Below are positions 44,493-54,969 of a stretch of DNA of 64,000 bases, one piece after another. The position numbers were made by a program, and so were the translations under genes. The stretch is from an uncultured Christensenellaceae bacterium. GTDB lineage: Bacteria; Bacillota; Clostridia; Christensenellales; Christensenellaceae. Within the stretch, counting starts at the first letter, position 1. Each line of letters begins with the position of its first letter. The stretch covers positions 7,272 to 71,271 of the forward strand of contig CAJUPM010000009.1 of NCBI GenBank assembly GCA_910588425.1, read 5' to 3'. The notes under the pieces were generated by a model, which was not told the origin of the DNA, ran no database searches, and saw nothing but the letters and a program-made list of their open reading frames with translations.

Positions 44493-44987
44493 ATGGAAAT
44501 TCGCAAAAGCACGCCCGGGGATTTAGAGCAGATGATGGAGCTATATGCCAAGGCTCGGGTTTTCATGCGGGAAAACGGCAACCCGAACCAGTGGGGCGAC
44601 TCCCATCCTGCCCGGGAGATGATAGAGGCGGATATTGCCGCGGGCAAGAGCTATGTCTGCATGGAGGGCGGCGAAATTGCGGCGACTTTCTATTTCGCCG
44701 TGGAGGACGACCCGACTTACCGCGTCATCGAACAGGGCGCATGGCTTTGCGGCGGGCCTTACGGCGTGATTCACCGCATCACGGCGCGGCAGGGTGTGCG
44801 CGGGGCGGCCTCTTTCTGCATCGCCTGGTGCTATGAAAAGTGCGGCAATCTGCGCATCGACACCCACCAGGACAACCTGCCCATGCGGCGCTGTCTGGAG
44901 CGCAATGGGTTCTCCTACTGCGGCATCATTCACATTGCAGACGGGAGCGAGCGAATCGCTTTCCAGAAGCCGCCCAAAGGAGCATAG
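44493..44987 (+). CDS. GNAT family N-acetyltransferase
   Basis: A 164-residue acyltransferase-like protein of the GNAT fold. It starts MEIRKSTPGDLEQMMELYAK, and the acetyl-CoA region is IHRITARQGVRGAASFCIAW, with a variant of the usual Q/RxxGxG/A motif. NLRIDTHQDNLPMRRCLERN and GFSYCGII follow and are characteristic of the family. Substrate unknown. The ATG follows TTAGGAGGCGG. It is a single-gene unit bounded upstream by an A-linker-B element and downstream by a double family A element and a shared terminator. Confidence 0.92.
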   Translation: MEIRKSTPGDLEQMMELYAKARVFMRENGNPNQWGDSHPAREMIEADIAAGKSYVCMEGGEIAATFYFAVEDDPTYRVIEQGAWLCGGPYGVIHRITARQGVRGAASFCIAWCYEKCGNLRIDTHQDNLPMRRCLERNGFSYCGIIHIADGSERIAFQKPPKGA

Positions 44988-44992
44988 CATAA

Positions 44993-45076
44993 AAAGGGCA
45001 AGGGCGATGGGTAAACATGGGGGCGGAAGGTCAAGGGCAATTCGTAATCATGGGGGCTAAGCCCCCATACCCCCGG
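44993..45076 (+). repeat. Nested family A copies
   Basis: A truncated A (44993-45024) stops after the 5' arm CATGGGGGC, and a complete A (45026-45076) starts immediately: GGAAGGTCAAGGGC. It looks as if the second copy entered or replaced the loop of the first. Confidence 0.8.
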
Positions 45077-45081
45077 AAAAT

Positions 45082-45109
45082 AAAAAAGAGCGCTTATGTG
45101 CTCTTTTTT
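45082..45109. terminator. Convergent terminator between GNAT and RHH genes
   Basis: AAAAAAGAGC / GCTCTTTTTT with an 8-base loop; T-runs on both strands serve the GNAT gene (+) and the RHH gene (-). Confidence 0.85.
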
Positions 45110-45116
45110 GATTGCT

Positions 45117-45452
45117 TTATTGTCCTTCTATTTCAGCCAAATGCCTTTTGAGCACCAGGTTCACATACTGGGAAAGCGAACGCGCGTCCAGTTCTGCATA
45201 GAGACGCATCTTTTCCAAAACATCTCCGGAAATGCTCAGCGTTTTGTTTTTCTTTCTTCCCTCGCCTCTCTCTGCCGCCAGTTCCAGCTCCCCGGCGTCT
45301 ATTTCGCCGCTCTCCATTCTCTGAATATACCTGCGCAGGGCAATCGTAACATACCCCGAAACCGAACGGTTCTCCCGCTCCGCGCATTGGCAGATTCCCT
45401 GCAAAACAGCCTTATCCAAACAGAGCGTAACGCTAATTTTGAGCGGGAGCAT
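45117..45452 (-). CDS. Tandem ribbon-helix-helix protein
   Basis: A 111-residue protein with two repeats of a short beta-helix-helix pattern: residues 5-45 (ISVTLCLDKAVLQGICQCAE, RSVSGYVTIALRRYI) and 70-108 (KTLSISGDVLEKMRLYAELD, RSLSQYVNLVLKRHL). This is typical of ribbon-helix-helix (Arc/CopG) DNA-binding proteins, here as a single-chain dimer. The ATG at 45452 has CGGAAAGCC upstream; a start at 45479 is possible. It overlaps the end of the next gene upstream by about 20 bases and is probably its co-transcribed partner. Confidence 0.75.
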   Translation of the reverse strand: MLPLKISVTLCLDKAVLQGICQCAERENRSVSGYVTIALRRYIQRMESGEIDAGELELAAERGEGRKKNKTLSISGDVLEKMRLYAELDARSLSQYVNLVLKRHLAEIEGQ

Positions 45453-45618
45453 GGCTTTCCGTTTCCTTTCGCGGGGCATTTTCTATCTGTGCAAAATATT
45501 CTTCCAAGATGGAATTGACATACCGGGAAAGCGGCCATCCTCTTGTTTTGGCATTCTTCTTGGCTTTGTTTAGAATGGAAATATCCAGGGTCATATGGGC
45601 GCGGTGTTTGTTTATCAT
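45433..45618 (-). CDS. Small RHH-type (CopG/Arc-like) protein
   Basis: A 61-residue protein, MTLDISILNKAKKNAKTRGW then PLSRYVNSILEEYFAQIENA, with the ribbon-helix-helix pattern of CopG/Arc repressors. The ATG at 45618 follows AGAGGACAGC. It lies immediately upstream of and overlapping the tandem RHH gene, so the two may regulate a common promoter in the divergent region 45619-45771. The local base composition is lower in GC than flanking genes, which suggests recent acquisition (plasmid or prophage remnant). Confidence 0.75.
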   Translation of the reverse strand: MINKHRAHMTLDISILNKAKKNAKTRGWPLSRYVNSILEEYFAQIENAPRKETESHAPAQN

Positions 45619-45771
45619 GCTGTCCTCTTCTATGATTTTATATGAATTTACATGAGCTTTCCCCTCTATTCTAATATTTTCCATTAAGATGATGGGAAAT
45701 CTCATAGGAACTCATGTAATCTCGTGTAACCCATTGGATTATATGAGCGCTTCCCAGAAAGGAATCATGCC

Positions 45772-45927
45772 ATGCTGACAACTGAATCGCTCAAACAAAT
45801 GCTGGACAAAGACCAGAACCAAGATGAGGTTCTGGTGCATCTGAAAATTTCGTGCAGCCGCGCGCTGGCGGAAGCTATCCTGCGGGGGAAATGCCTCACC
45901 ATAAAACTGGAAGAGGACGAACAATAA
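45772..45927 (+). CDS. Small 51-residue protein, possible excisionase-like regulator
   Basis: A 51-residue open frame, MLTTESLKQMLDKDQNQDEV then LVHLKISCSRALAEAILRGK and CLTIKLEEDEQ. AAAGGA lies about 8 bases before the ATG. The helix-turn-helix-like layout and charged tail suggest a small DNA-binding or phage-type regulator, but the family is not recognised. It is divergent from the RHH gene at 45618. Too short for routine ORF calling, so it is easily missed. Confidence 0.5.
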   Translation: MLTTESLKQMLDKDQNQDEVLVHLKISCSRALAEAILRGKCLTIKLEEDEQ

Positions 45928-45964
45928 AATGAACATGGGGGCATCGCCCCCATGCCCCCCTTAC
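45926..45964 (+). repeat. Truncated family A copy
   Basis: The hairpin CATGGGGGCATCGCCCCCATG remains, but the GGTCAAGGGC box is missing; it starts right at the stop of the 51-residue gene. Confidence 0.75.
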
Positions 45965-45999
45965 TCAGTAAATCCTGTTTCTCATCTAACTGAATTTTT

Positions 46000-46038
46000 A
46001 TTTAATCAAATATTAATATCTATCTTTATTGATTAAAT
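46000..46038. promoter_or_regulatory. AT-rich inverted repeat upstream of the XRE regulator
   Basis: ATTTAATCAA (46000-46009) and TTGATTAAAT (46029-46038) form a perfect 10-bp inverted repeat with a 19-base spacer, in the promoter region of the XRE gene. An autoregulatory operator is likely. Confidence 0.5.
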
Positions 46039-46078
46039 TATATTTCTGATATATCATTTTATCCATGGAGGTGATAGC

Positions 46079-46420
46079 ATGTCTTTGGGTCAGCGGATAC
46101 GGACGATATTGAAAGAGCAGAGAATTAAGCAAGTCGAGTTTGCAAGAGCGCTTGGAATAAGCGCCAATTACGTCAATTTGATCGCAAATGATAAAAAAGG
46201 CACCATTTCCGATACCCTTGCAAAGTTAATAGAAGAAAGCTATGGATATTCTGCGCAATGGGTTCTTGACGGAAGCGGCGAAAAATTATCCGCAAATGAA
46301 TTGACCGCCGAAAAAGCTGAGCTGATCAGAAAAATCCGGAAGATGTCCAGCAGTGAAGTCCGGGCAGTATTGGCTTTTGTAAATACCTTGGAGAGCATGA
46401 ATCAGGAAAAGGAGGAATAA
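46079..46420 (+). CDS. XRE-family helix-turn-helix regulator
   Basis: A 113-residue protein with an N-terminal XRE/Cro-type helix-turn-helix (SLGQRIRTILKEQRIKQVEF, ARALGISANYVNLIANDKKG) at residues 2-65. The remainder is charged and helical (LTAEKAELIRKIRKMSSSEV), resembling the dimerisation tail of phage repressors. ATGGAGGTGATAGC precedes the ATG. The upstream region is AT-rich and carries an inverted repeat, fitting self-repression. With the RHH genes next door it forms a small AT-richer regulatory island. Confidence 0.9.
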   Translation: MSLGQRIRTILKEQRIKQVEFARALGISANYVNLIANDKKGTISDTLAKLIEESYGYSAQWVLDGSGEKLSANELTAEKAELIRKIRKMSSSEVRAVLAFVNTLESMNQEKEE

Positions 46421-46432
46421 CCCCATTCCCAT

Positions 46433-46481
46433 ATGGGGTATGGGGCGAAGCCCCATGTTTACCCATACGCCCTTGACCTTC
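46433..46481 (-). repeat. Family A copy (-)
   Basis: GGGGTATGGGGCGAAGCCCC then CATGTTTACCCATACGCCCTTGACCTT; lies between the XRE stop and the ftsH terminator. Confidence 0.85.
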
Positions 46482-46488
46482 CGCGCAT

Positions 46489-46519
46489 AAAAAAACCACA
46501 GCATCTGCTGTGGTTTTTT
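46489..46519. terminator. Terminator of the tilS-hpt-ftsH operon
   Basis: AAAAAAACCACAGCA / TGCTGTGGTTTTTT with a 2-base loop, T-runs on both strands, 14 bases after the ftsH stop. Confidence 0.9.
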
Positions 46520-46532
46520 GCTTTGCTCTATG

Positions 46533-48391
<1,859 letters not shown>

Positions 48392-48395
<4 letters not shown>

Positions 48396-48958
48396 TCTAG
48401 TTTCTCCTCCTGCGAATCGCTTGATTCGTAAATCTCTTTTTTCAGCGTGCCGATAAACTTCAGATTGCGGTATTTGCCCGCGTAGTCTAACCCGTAGCCC
48501 ACGAGAAATTCATCCGGAACCTCAAAGCCGACGTAGTCTGCCTCCATCTGCACGCTTCTTCTGGACGGTTTATCCAGCAGGCAGCAGCTTTTGACCTCCG
48601 CCGCGCCCCGGCCGGCCAGCAGGGCCGTGAGGTTTTTGAGCGTATTGCCCGAATCGATGATATCCTCCACGATGAGCACGTGTTTTCCCGTGATATCCGC
48701 CTCAAGATCATAGAGCATGCGGATGCTGCCGCTGCTTTTTGTGCCGCTGCCATAGCTGGAGACCCGGATGAAGTTCATCTCCAGCGGGATATCCAGCTCC
48801 ATGAGCAAATCGATATAGAACACCGATGCGCCGTTTAACACGCAGACCATGATGAACTCTTTGCCGGCATAATCCTTTTCTATCTGCGCGGCCAGCTCGG
48901 CCACCCGGCGCTCTATCTGCTCCCGGCTGAGCAGAATGCCGGCGATATCATCCTTCAT
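48392..48958 (-). CDS. hpt: Hypoxanthine phosphoribosyltransferase
   Basis: A 188-residue purine salvage enzyme converting hypoxanthine or guanine with PRPP to IMP or GMP. It has the PRPP-binding motif VLIVEDIIDSGNTL, with VCVLNGASVFYIDLLMEL and VSSYGSGTKSSGSIRML upstream. The ATG at 48958 lies 11 bases inside the end of tilS, so the genes overlap; the longer frame to 49132 is a tilS shadow. It lies between tilS and ftsH, the standard Firmicute arrangement. Confidence 0.98.
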
Positions 48959-50360
48959 TTTCTTTTGCACTTTCCTCTCCCGTATTATACATATAGGATA
49001 TTTTGCAGACGGCGCTGCTGTCCCGGCGCACCTTGGCGCGATCCGAAAGCGCATACCCGACGATCCACAAAATCTCGCTGCCCTTTGCCAGAAGCGGCAT
49101 GCTCCCCCGGGCTTCCCGTGGAATTTTCGCATCGATCATCCAGTCTTTGAGCTTCTTTTTGCCCTCCATGCCAAAGGGAGAGAAATAGTCGCCCGGGGCT
49201 CTGGTGCGCAAAACCGCGCCCTCCACCGCCGCCGCATCCGCGTACTGCACCATGCTGGAGGCCGAGGGGAACTTGCGCGGCAGGTTCTGCCGCTCCACCG
49301 GCTGCATCAGGAAAAACTCGCCCGGCCAGGGCTCGATGACGCCCTCGCCCACGGCAAAGCTGCCCTCCCGCTGGATGGTGATGATCTTATCCGTGATGAT
49401 GAGCGAATGATAGGAGACGTGCGCAAAAAAGCGGCCCTCCAGGCTATATCCCTTGCCCGTGCGCCCCGAAGCGGCCAGATCCAGCACCCGGTCTACAGAG
49501 CGCTTATCCACATCGTGCAGTGTCGTAAATTCCAGCAGAGCCATGCGCACGACTCTTCTGCGGATGGCTTTGGGCAGGGCGTTGAACGCGATGAGATCCA
49601 GCACGATCTGCCCTTCTTCCCTGCGGGAAATTTTATGATACTCGCTCTTGGCATATTCGAACAGCGCGGCATCTTCCTCGCCCAGAATCTCGCTGGCCCG
49701 CATGATGGCCGAGGAGACCTCGGGATTGAGCTTTGCCATGCGCGGCAGAATCTCGGCCCGGATATAGTTTCTGGTATATTTGAGCGCGGCATTCGTCGAA
49801 TCCACCCGGAAGGGAATTTCGTGCTTTTTGGCATACGCCTCGATTTGTTTGCGGGAAATATCCAGCAGCGGGCGGATGATGCCCGGCTGGCGCTGGTATT
49901 TCATGGAAGTCAGCCCGGCGACGCCGCTGCCCCGCAAAAGGTTGAGCAGGAAGGTTTCGGCAAAGTCGTCTTTATGATGAGCGATGGCGATTTTGGCAAG
50001 CCCCAGCTGCTGCTTGCGCTCCTCGAAAAATTCGTAGCGCAGGCGGCGCGCCGCGGCCTCCAGGTTCTCTCCCGTCTGCGCCGCGATCACCGGGACATCC
50101 GCGCTGCCCGCGTAAAAGGGGATATGCATCGCCTCGCACTGCTGCTCCACAAAGTGCATATCGCCCACGGATTCCTCGGAGCGGATGCCATGCTCAAAAT
50201 GCAGTGCGCAGACATAAAACCCGCTCCTTCTGGAGAGGGTATATAGGACGTTTAGCAGAACCATCGAATCCACTCCCCCAGAGACTGCCACGCCCACGCG
50301 GTCGCCCAGAGAGATGAGGTTATATCTTTTAATTGTAGTATCTACCAAAGTTTCCAGCAT
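48948..50360 (-). CDS. tilS: tRNA(Ile)-lysidine synthase TilS
   Basis: A 470-residue PP-loop ATPase that converts C34 of the CAU-anticodon tRNA-Ile to lysidine, needed to decode AUA. PP-loop SGGVDS is at 27-32, with the LEAAARRLRYEFF and HHKDDFAETFLLNLLRG motifs. The C-terminal part is the lysidine-synthase substrate-recognition domain. The ATG at 50360 has AAGG upstream. A possible promoter (TTGTAA at 50398-50393, TAAAAT at 50375-50370, 17-base spacer) lies so close that the mRNA would be almost leaderless. Confidence 0.96.
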   Translation of the reverse strand: MLETLVDTTIKRYNLISLGDRVGVAVSGGVDSMVLLNVLYTLSRRSGFYVCALHFEHGIRSEESVGDMHFVEQQCEAMHIPFYAGSADVPVIAAQTGENLEAAARRLRYEFFEERKQQLGLAKIAIAHHKDDFAETFLLNLLRGSGVAGLTSMKYQRQPGIIRPLLDISRKQIEAYAKKHEIPFRVDSTNAALKYTRNYIRAEILPRMAKLNPEVSSAIMRASEILGEEDAALFEYAKSEYHKISRREEGQIVLDLIAFNALPKAIRRRVVRMALLEFTTLHDVDKRSVDRVLDLAASGRTGKGYSLEGRFFAHVSYHSLIITDKIITIQREGSFAVGEGVIEPWPGEFFLMQPVERQNLPRKFPSASSMVQYADAAAVEGAVLRTRAPGDYFSPFGMEGKKKLKDWMIDAKIPREARGSMPLLAKGSEILWIVGYALSDRAKVRRDSSAVCKISYMYNTGEESAKENEG

Positions 50361-50439
50361 AATAACCTTATTTTAATCGGTTGGCATTTTTTTTACAAGA
50401 CCGAGATATGAAATTTCCGTTAATTCAGGCAAAAAGGGG

Positions 50440-51220
50440 ACTTGGAGGCGGAGGAGCGAGGGCAAGGGCAAGTTCAAGGGCAAGGGCGAAGGGAAAGGTC
50501 AAGGACAACGGTAATCATGGGGGCAGGCCCCCATACCCCCTTTACGAAACAATCAAAATGGGAGAGCATGTGCCCTCTGACAAGCTGACTGCCAACGGCG
50601 CGTGCGGAATTGGCAGATTTCGCCATCCTATCAATCGGGTTCCGCGTTTTATTGGCAGTGATGAAATAAAAAAACAGTCGCAATTTTTGAAAATGCATAG
50701 TATAATATTGTATATCAATAATAAAATATGCTTTTTAAAAATACGACTCTCTTCCGAAAACACTGCCGCTGCCTTTTTCGCCAAATTATGCTATAATTGG
50801 AAGCAAAGCTTCCGGTGCCGGGCGCACACAATATGTGCGGGGCATTTGCCCTCTGGCAGGCTGACTATCAGCGCCGCATGCAGGCAAACGCAAACTATGC
50901 GGAGCATGTGCTCTCTGGCAAATTGGCCGCCAGCGTCGCGTGCGGAGCTGGAAGGTTCCGCATTCCTGTCAATCGGATATCGCCCTCCGCAGGAGCGCGG
51001 CAAGCACAAACTATGCGAGCATGTGCCCTCTGGCAGGCTGGCTTTCAGCTTCGTGTGCGGAACCGGCAGTTTCTGCCATTCCGCCATCCGGGTATCGCCC
51101 TCCGCAGGAGTGTGCGAGCATGTGCCTGCTGACAAGCTGACTTTCAGCTTCGCGTGCAGAGCTGGCAGATTCCGCGTTCCTATCAATCGGGTGCCGTCCT
51201 ATCAATCGGGTATAAGAAAG
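50440..51220. repeat. Repeat cluster: A(+) and a long tandem B array
   Basis: A run of AAGGGC hexamers and A(+) at 50494-50541, then a B unit at about 50560-50640 whose stem reads CTGCCAA/TTGGCAG, a compensatory change from CTGCCAG/CTGGCAG. At about 50815-51215 there are four to five B units head to tail (GCATTTGCCCTCTGGC..., CGCCCTCCGCAGGAG spacers). Short frames in the array encode repetitive peptides and are not genes. 50640-50815 is AT-rich with no feature seen. Confidence 0.88.
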
Positions 51221-51230
51221 AGGTAGAGAG

Positions 51231-52877
51231 TTGAAAACGAGTCGAATTTTCAGAATTTTCATGATGCTGCTGGATACCATCGTCCTGGCGATTTTGCGGC
51301 CCTTCCGCAAGTTTTCGCATTTGCAGACCTTCGAATGCCAAAAGACGAGCGCCGAGGATGCGCCCCATGCCGTAGACGGCACGCGCCCGCAGGACTGGGG
51401 CATCAAGGCCGAGCTGGAGGTGGACGGCGAAAAAACCGAGGCCTACTCCCGCAGTCAGCCGATTTTTATGGACCCGGCCCAGCCCTATGCAAGGCACGAT
51501 GGCATCGTCACCTTCCGGGGCGACCAGCTGAGAAGCGGCGCGGCACACGGCGATTTTGCCGGCGGCAAAACTTTAAGGCAAAAATGGAGCCTGCCCACGG
51601 GCAAGCTGGCCAAGGGCTACGGCCACGGCTTCTGGACGGGCAGCGGCTGGACGGGCCAGCCCCTCATCGTCCGCTGGACGGCCGAGCAGCGGGCGGCCAT
51701 GAACCTGCTGCCGGAAAAGAAAGAGAAGGAAAACCTCACCGAAGTCATCTATTCCACCATGGACGGCAACGTCTATTTTATCGACCTGGAGGATGGCCAG
51801 CCCACCCGGGAGACCATCAAAGTCGGCCTGCCCTTCAAGGGCGCGGGCGCCCTGCATCCTTCCCTGCCCCTGCTGCATCTGGGCCCGGGGGATTCGGGCG
51901 CAGGCGAGGGCGAATATGCCCGGGCCTATCTCTATAGCTTAATCGACGGCGAAAAACTGCTGGAATACGGCGGACAGGATGCTTTCGCGCCCCGCAAATT
52001 CTGCGGGTTTGACAGCTCTCCGCTCTTCGACGAGGCCACGGATACCATCATCGAGCCCAGCGAGAACGGCATCATCTACACCTTCCGGCTCAATTCCAAA
52101 ATCGGCGAAGACGGCAAGCTCTCTATCGAGCCTTCCGAGTTCGTCAAGCTGCGCTACAAGACCGCCCGGAGCGGCGAGGACCGCTATTGGCTTGGCATGG
52201 AGGACAGCCCGGTCATCTGGAAAAACTACATGTATATCGCGGATAACGGCGGCACGCTGCTCTGCATCGACCTGAATACCATGGGGGTCGTCTGGGCGCA
52301 GGACGTGGCCGACGATACCAACGGCACGCCCGTCTTTTCTCTGGAGGACGGCGTTCCCTACCTCTATATCGGGACAAGCCTGCACTGGACGGCCAGCCGC
52401 CGCCTGAAGCTGGCAGACGCGCCCATCTTCAAAATCAACGCCATCACGGGGCAGTATGTCTGGATTCACAGCTATTTCTGCAACACCGTCGCCGGGGTTT
52501 CGGGCGGCGTGCAGGCGACCTGCGTCGTGGGAAAGCATAGCATCGAAGATCTCGTCATCTTTCCGGTGGCCAGAACGCCCTGGGTGCGCAGCGGCATTTT
52601 GGTGGCGCTGGATAAAAAGACCGGCCGGGAAGTCTGGCGCTATAAAATGCGCCGCTATGCCTGGAGCTCGCCCGTCGCCCTCTACGCGGAGGACGGCTCT
52701 GCCTACCTCGTGCAGGGGGATTCCCAGGGCACGCTGCACCTGCTGGACGCCCGGACGGGCAAACTGCTCAGCAAAACCGAGCTGGGCGCCAATATCGAAG
52801 CAAGCCCCGCCGTCTTTGGCAACACCATCGTCGTCGGCACCCGGGGCATGCAGATTTTTGGCATAGAAATCGCCTGA
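51231..52877 (+). CDS. PQQ-like beta-propeller protein, membrane-anchored
   Basis: A 548-residue protein. The start (TTG at 51231 with AGAGGTAGAG upstream) gives a basic N-terminus and one membrane helix (IFMMLLDTIVLAILRPF). The body has repeated motifs of PQQ-like propeller blades: STMDGNVYFIDLEDGQ, YMYIADNGGTLLCIDLNTMG, SGILVALDKKTGREVWRY and GTLHLLDARTGKLLSK. Such domains are usually binding scaffolds. No catalytic residue is seen. It lies 54 bases upstream of four paralogous membrane proteins on the same strand and may serve the same complex, an inference from position. Confidence 0.85.
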   Translation: MKTSRIFRIFMMLLDTIVLAILRPFRKFSHLQTFECQKTSAEDAPHAVDGTRPQDWGIKAELEVDGEKTEAYSRSQPIFMDPAQPYARHDGIVTFRGDQLRSGAAHGDFAGGKTLRQKWSLPTGKLAKGYGHGFWTGSGWTGQPLIVRWTAEQRAAMNLLPEKKEKENLTEVIYSTMDGNVYFIDLEDGQPTRETIKVGLPFKGAGALHPSLPLLHLGPGDSGAGEGEYARAYLYSLIDGEKLLEYGGQDAFAPRKFCGFDSSPLFDEATDTIIEPSENGIIYTFRLNSKIGEDGKLSIEPSEFVKLRYKTARSGEDRYWLGMEDSPVIWKNYMYIADNGGTLLCIDLNTMGVVWAQDVADDTNGTPVFSLEDGVPYLYIGTSLHWTASRRLKLADAPIFKINAITGQYVWIHSYFCNTVAGVSGGVQATCVVGKHSIEDLVIFPVARTPWVRSGILVALDKKTGREVWRYKMRRYAWSSPVALYAEDGSAYLVQGDSQGTLHLLDARTGKLLSKTELGANIEASPAVFGNTIVVGTRGMQIFGIEIA

Positions 52878-52931
52878 CAGCGGGCCTTTCCGCCCGCTGA
52901 ATATAGTGGGAAAAGGAAAGGAACGCAAGCT

Positions 52932-53594
52932 ATGTTTCAAGATCTCAAAAAAGAAAGCTTTCTCATCACACTCAAACTCTCCCTGCCGCTCATCTTCCTC
53001 TCGGCCATCTACCTGATCCCCGGCATCGATGCACTCGTCCGCCGTGGCTTTGAGGAAGCCTTTTCCATACTCGTATTGGGGCTCATTCCCTTCTCCTTCG
53101 GGCTATACCGCATGGTCTATGCCCTCTGCGGCGGGTATCAGCGCCGGGTGCGCCAGTATATCGCGGGCGCGCCGAATCCGGAGCTCACCCAGAGCCAGAT
53201 GGAGCAGGCCTATAACGCCACTCAGAAAACCGCGCGGACCTGCGTTACCCCGGCCTGGACTTTTATTCAAAAAGGCCCGGCCACTTATCTTTACGAGACG
53301 CAGGAGATTCTCTGGGTTTATGAGCTGAATCGCACCGTGCGCCACGGGCTTTTCCTGCATTTTGACTACCACTATCTGATGGTCGGCCTGGCAAACGGCC
53401 AGCGCCTCCAGTTCCGCATGAGCGAAGAGCAGGCCGAGATAGCCATGGATCTGTTCCGCATCCATGCGCCTTTTGTCGTCCGTGGCTACCTGGAACCCCT
53501 GGCCACGCTTTTTAAGAGAGATCTTCCCGAGTTCACCCGCCTGGCCCGCAGCGGACAGCTGCAAAAGGACGTCGTGCTGGACCAGAACGAATAG
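52932..53594 (+). CDS. Two-helix membrane protein, paralogue 1 of 4
   Basis: A 220-residue protein. The N-terminal 80 residues carry two membrane helices (LITLKLSLPLIFLSAIYLI, SILVLGLIPFSFGLYRMVYA). The rest is soluble with motifs shared by all four tandem copies: GGYQRRVRQYIAGAPNPELT, QSQMEQAY, GPATYLYETQEILWVY and APFVVRGY. The GXATYLYE/EILWVY motif suggests a PH-like or YcxB-type domain that I cannot name with confidence. The ATG follows AAAGGAAC. First of the four-gene run; function unknown. Confidence 0.8.
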   Translation: MFQDLKKESFLITLKLSLPLIFLSAIYLIPGIDALVRRGFEEAFSILVLGLIPFSFGLYRMVYALCGGYQRRVRQYIAGAPNPELTQSQMEQAYNATQKTARTCVTPAWTFIQKGPATYLYETQEILWVYELNRTVRHGLFLHFDYHYLMVGLANGQRLQFRMSEEQAEIAMDLFRIHAPFVVRGYLEPLATLFKRDLPEFTRLARSGQLQKDVVLDQNE

Positions 53595-53607
53595 CGGGAG
53601 GCGGCGC

Positions 53608-54294
53608 ATGTATCTTTACCGCCAGCTGAAAAGGCAGAGCTTTGCCTTTGTCCTGAAAAAAGGGATTCCTGCTCTTGTCAGCTTTCTTCTGTTGCCCGTG
53701 ATTTTTGTGCCTGTATTTCTCGCCGGCACCCTCTTCCCCTGGGATGTGATTGGCCTTTTCCTGTTCAGCCTGCCCGGTTTGACAGAGATTGGCCGCATGA
53801 TCTACGCCCTGCGCGGCGGCTATCAATCCCGGGTGCGCCGCTATATCGCGCAGTCGCCAAACCCGGATCTGACGCTGGAACAGCTGGAGCGGGCTTACAG
53901 CCAGGCAGACCGCCGCCTGAACTTTCTTTGCATTGCCGGGCCCTGGGTGCTGGTGCAGGACGGCGCGGACACGCATCTTTACGAAACCTCCGAAATTCTC
54001 TGGGTTTACCGCTTCGTGCAGGGGTATCCCCGGGATCATTACGGCGGCAATTTTCTCGTGATCTGCGATGCGGGCGGCCACCGGGACAAGTTCCCGCTGT
54101 CCGAAACAATGCTTATGCAGGCGCTCTCCGCCTTTGAGGCGTATGCGCCGTTCGTCGTTCTGGGCTTTAGCGATGCGCTTTTGCGGCTTTACCAAAGCGA
54201 CCTTCAAGGCTTCGCCCGGCAGGTGCGCCAGCGCCAGCAGGCGATGTATACGGCAATGGGAGGGCAAAACACATGTATCTTTACCGCGAATTAA
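53608..54294 (+). CDS. Two-helix membrane protein, paralogue 2 of 4
   Basis: A 228-residue protein in the same family: a MYLYRQLKRQSFAFVLKKG start, two membrane helices (PALVSFLLLPVIFVPVFLAG, VIGLFLFSLPGLTEIGRM), then GGYQSRVRRYIAQSPNPDLT, LEQLERAYSQAD and EILWVYRFVQGY. The ATG follows GGGAGGCGGCGC and starts 13 bases after copy 1. It differs from copy 1 mainly in the loops, so the duplications are not very recent. Function unknown. Confidence 0.8.
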   Translation: MYLYRQLKRQSFAFVLKKGIPALVSFLLLPVIFVPVFLAGTLFPWDVIGLFLFSLPGLTEIGRMIYALRGGYQSRVRRYIAQSPNPDLTLEQLERAYSQADRRLNFLCIAGPWVLVQDGADTHLYETSEILWVYRFVQGYPRDHYGGNFLVICDAGGHRDKFPLSETMLMQALSAFEAYAPFVVLGFSDALLRLYQSDLQGFARQVRQRQQAMYTAMGGQNTCIFTAN

Positions 54295-54950
54295 GAAAGC
54301 AGAGCCTGCTCGCCTGCCTGAAACTCTCGGTTTCGCTTATCGCGTTCTCCGTGCTGTTTGTTGGCATGCTCATCTCTGTTTCTTCGTCCGGTTTGTCCGA
54401 TTTGTTTTCCAGCCCCCTTGGCGTTTTTTGCTTGCCCGGGCTTTGGGGAATCGCCCGCCTGGTCTATGCGCTCTGCGGGGGCTACCAGTCCCGGGTGCGC
54501 GCCTATATCAAAAGCGCGCCAGACCCTGCTCTGATGCTGGAGCAGCTGGAGCAGGCTTACGGCCAGGCAGACCGCAGCCTGAAATGCTTCTGCATTGCCG
54601 GGCCCTGGACGCTGGTGCAGGATGGCCCGGCCACATATCTTTACGAGACGCTGGATATTCTCTGGGTCTATCAATTTACCCAAACTATCCACAGCATCAC
54701 CTCTTCCAACACATATTATCTCACCATCTGCGACAGGGATGAGCGCCTTCAGTTTGAGATGTCTATTAACGAGGTGCGGCAGTGCCTCCAGGCGTTTGCG
54801 GCGTATGCCCCCTTCGTCGTCCGCGGTTACAGCAGCCAGCTTTCCTCTCTCTATGAGAACGACCGGTTCAAGTTCATCAAGGCCGTTCGCCAGCGGCAGG
54901 AGCAAGTGATGGCCAAACAAGGAGGGCAAGAAACAGCCCGAGACGAATGA
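54273..54950 (+). CDS. Two-helix membrane protein, paralogue 3 of 4
   Basis: A 225-residue protein starting MYLYRELRKQSLLACLKLS, with helices VSLIAFSVLFVGMLISV and VFCLPGLWGIARLVYALCGG. Conserved blocks GGYQSRVRAYIKSAPDPAL, LEQLEQAYGQAD and GPATYLYETLDILWVY follow. It overlaps copy 2 by 22 bases, so the two are translationally coupled. The ATG follows GGGAGGGCAAAACAC. Closest in sequence to copy 2 by eye. Confidence 0.8.
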   Translation: MYLYRELRKQSLLACLKLSVSLIAFSVLFVGMLISVSSSGLSDLFSSPLGVFCLPGLWGIARLVYALCGGYQSRVRAYIKSAPDPALMLEQLEQAYGQADRSLKCFCIAGPWTLVQDGPATYLYETLDILWVYQFTQTIHSITSSNTYYLTICDRDERLQFEMSINEVRQCLQAFAAYAPFVVRGYSSQLSSLYENDRFKFIKAVRQRQEQVMAKQGGQETARDE

Positions 54951-54969
54951 AGCATAGAGGAGGGTGGCC

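Noticed and set aside
50791..51186. Repetitive peptide-coding frames in the B array (also at 58, 60 and 62 kb)
   Set aside because: They only translate the B repeat and have no independent start signal.
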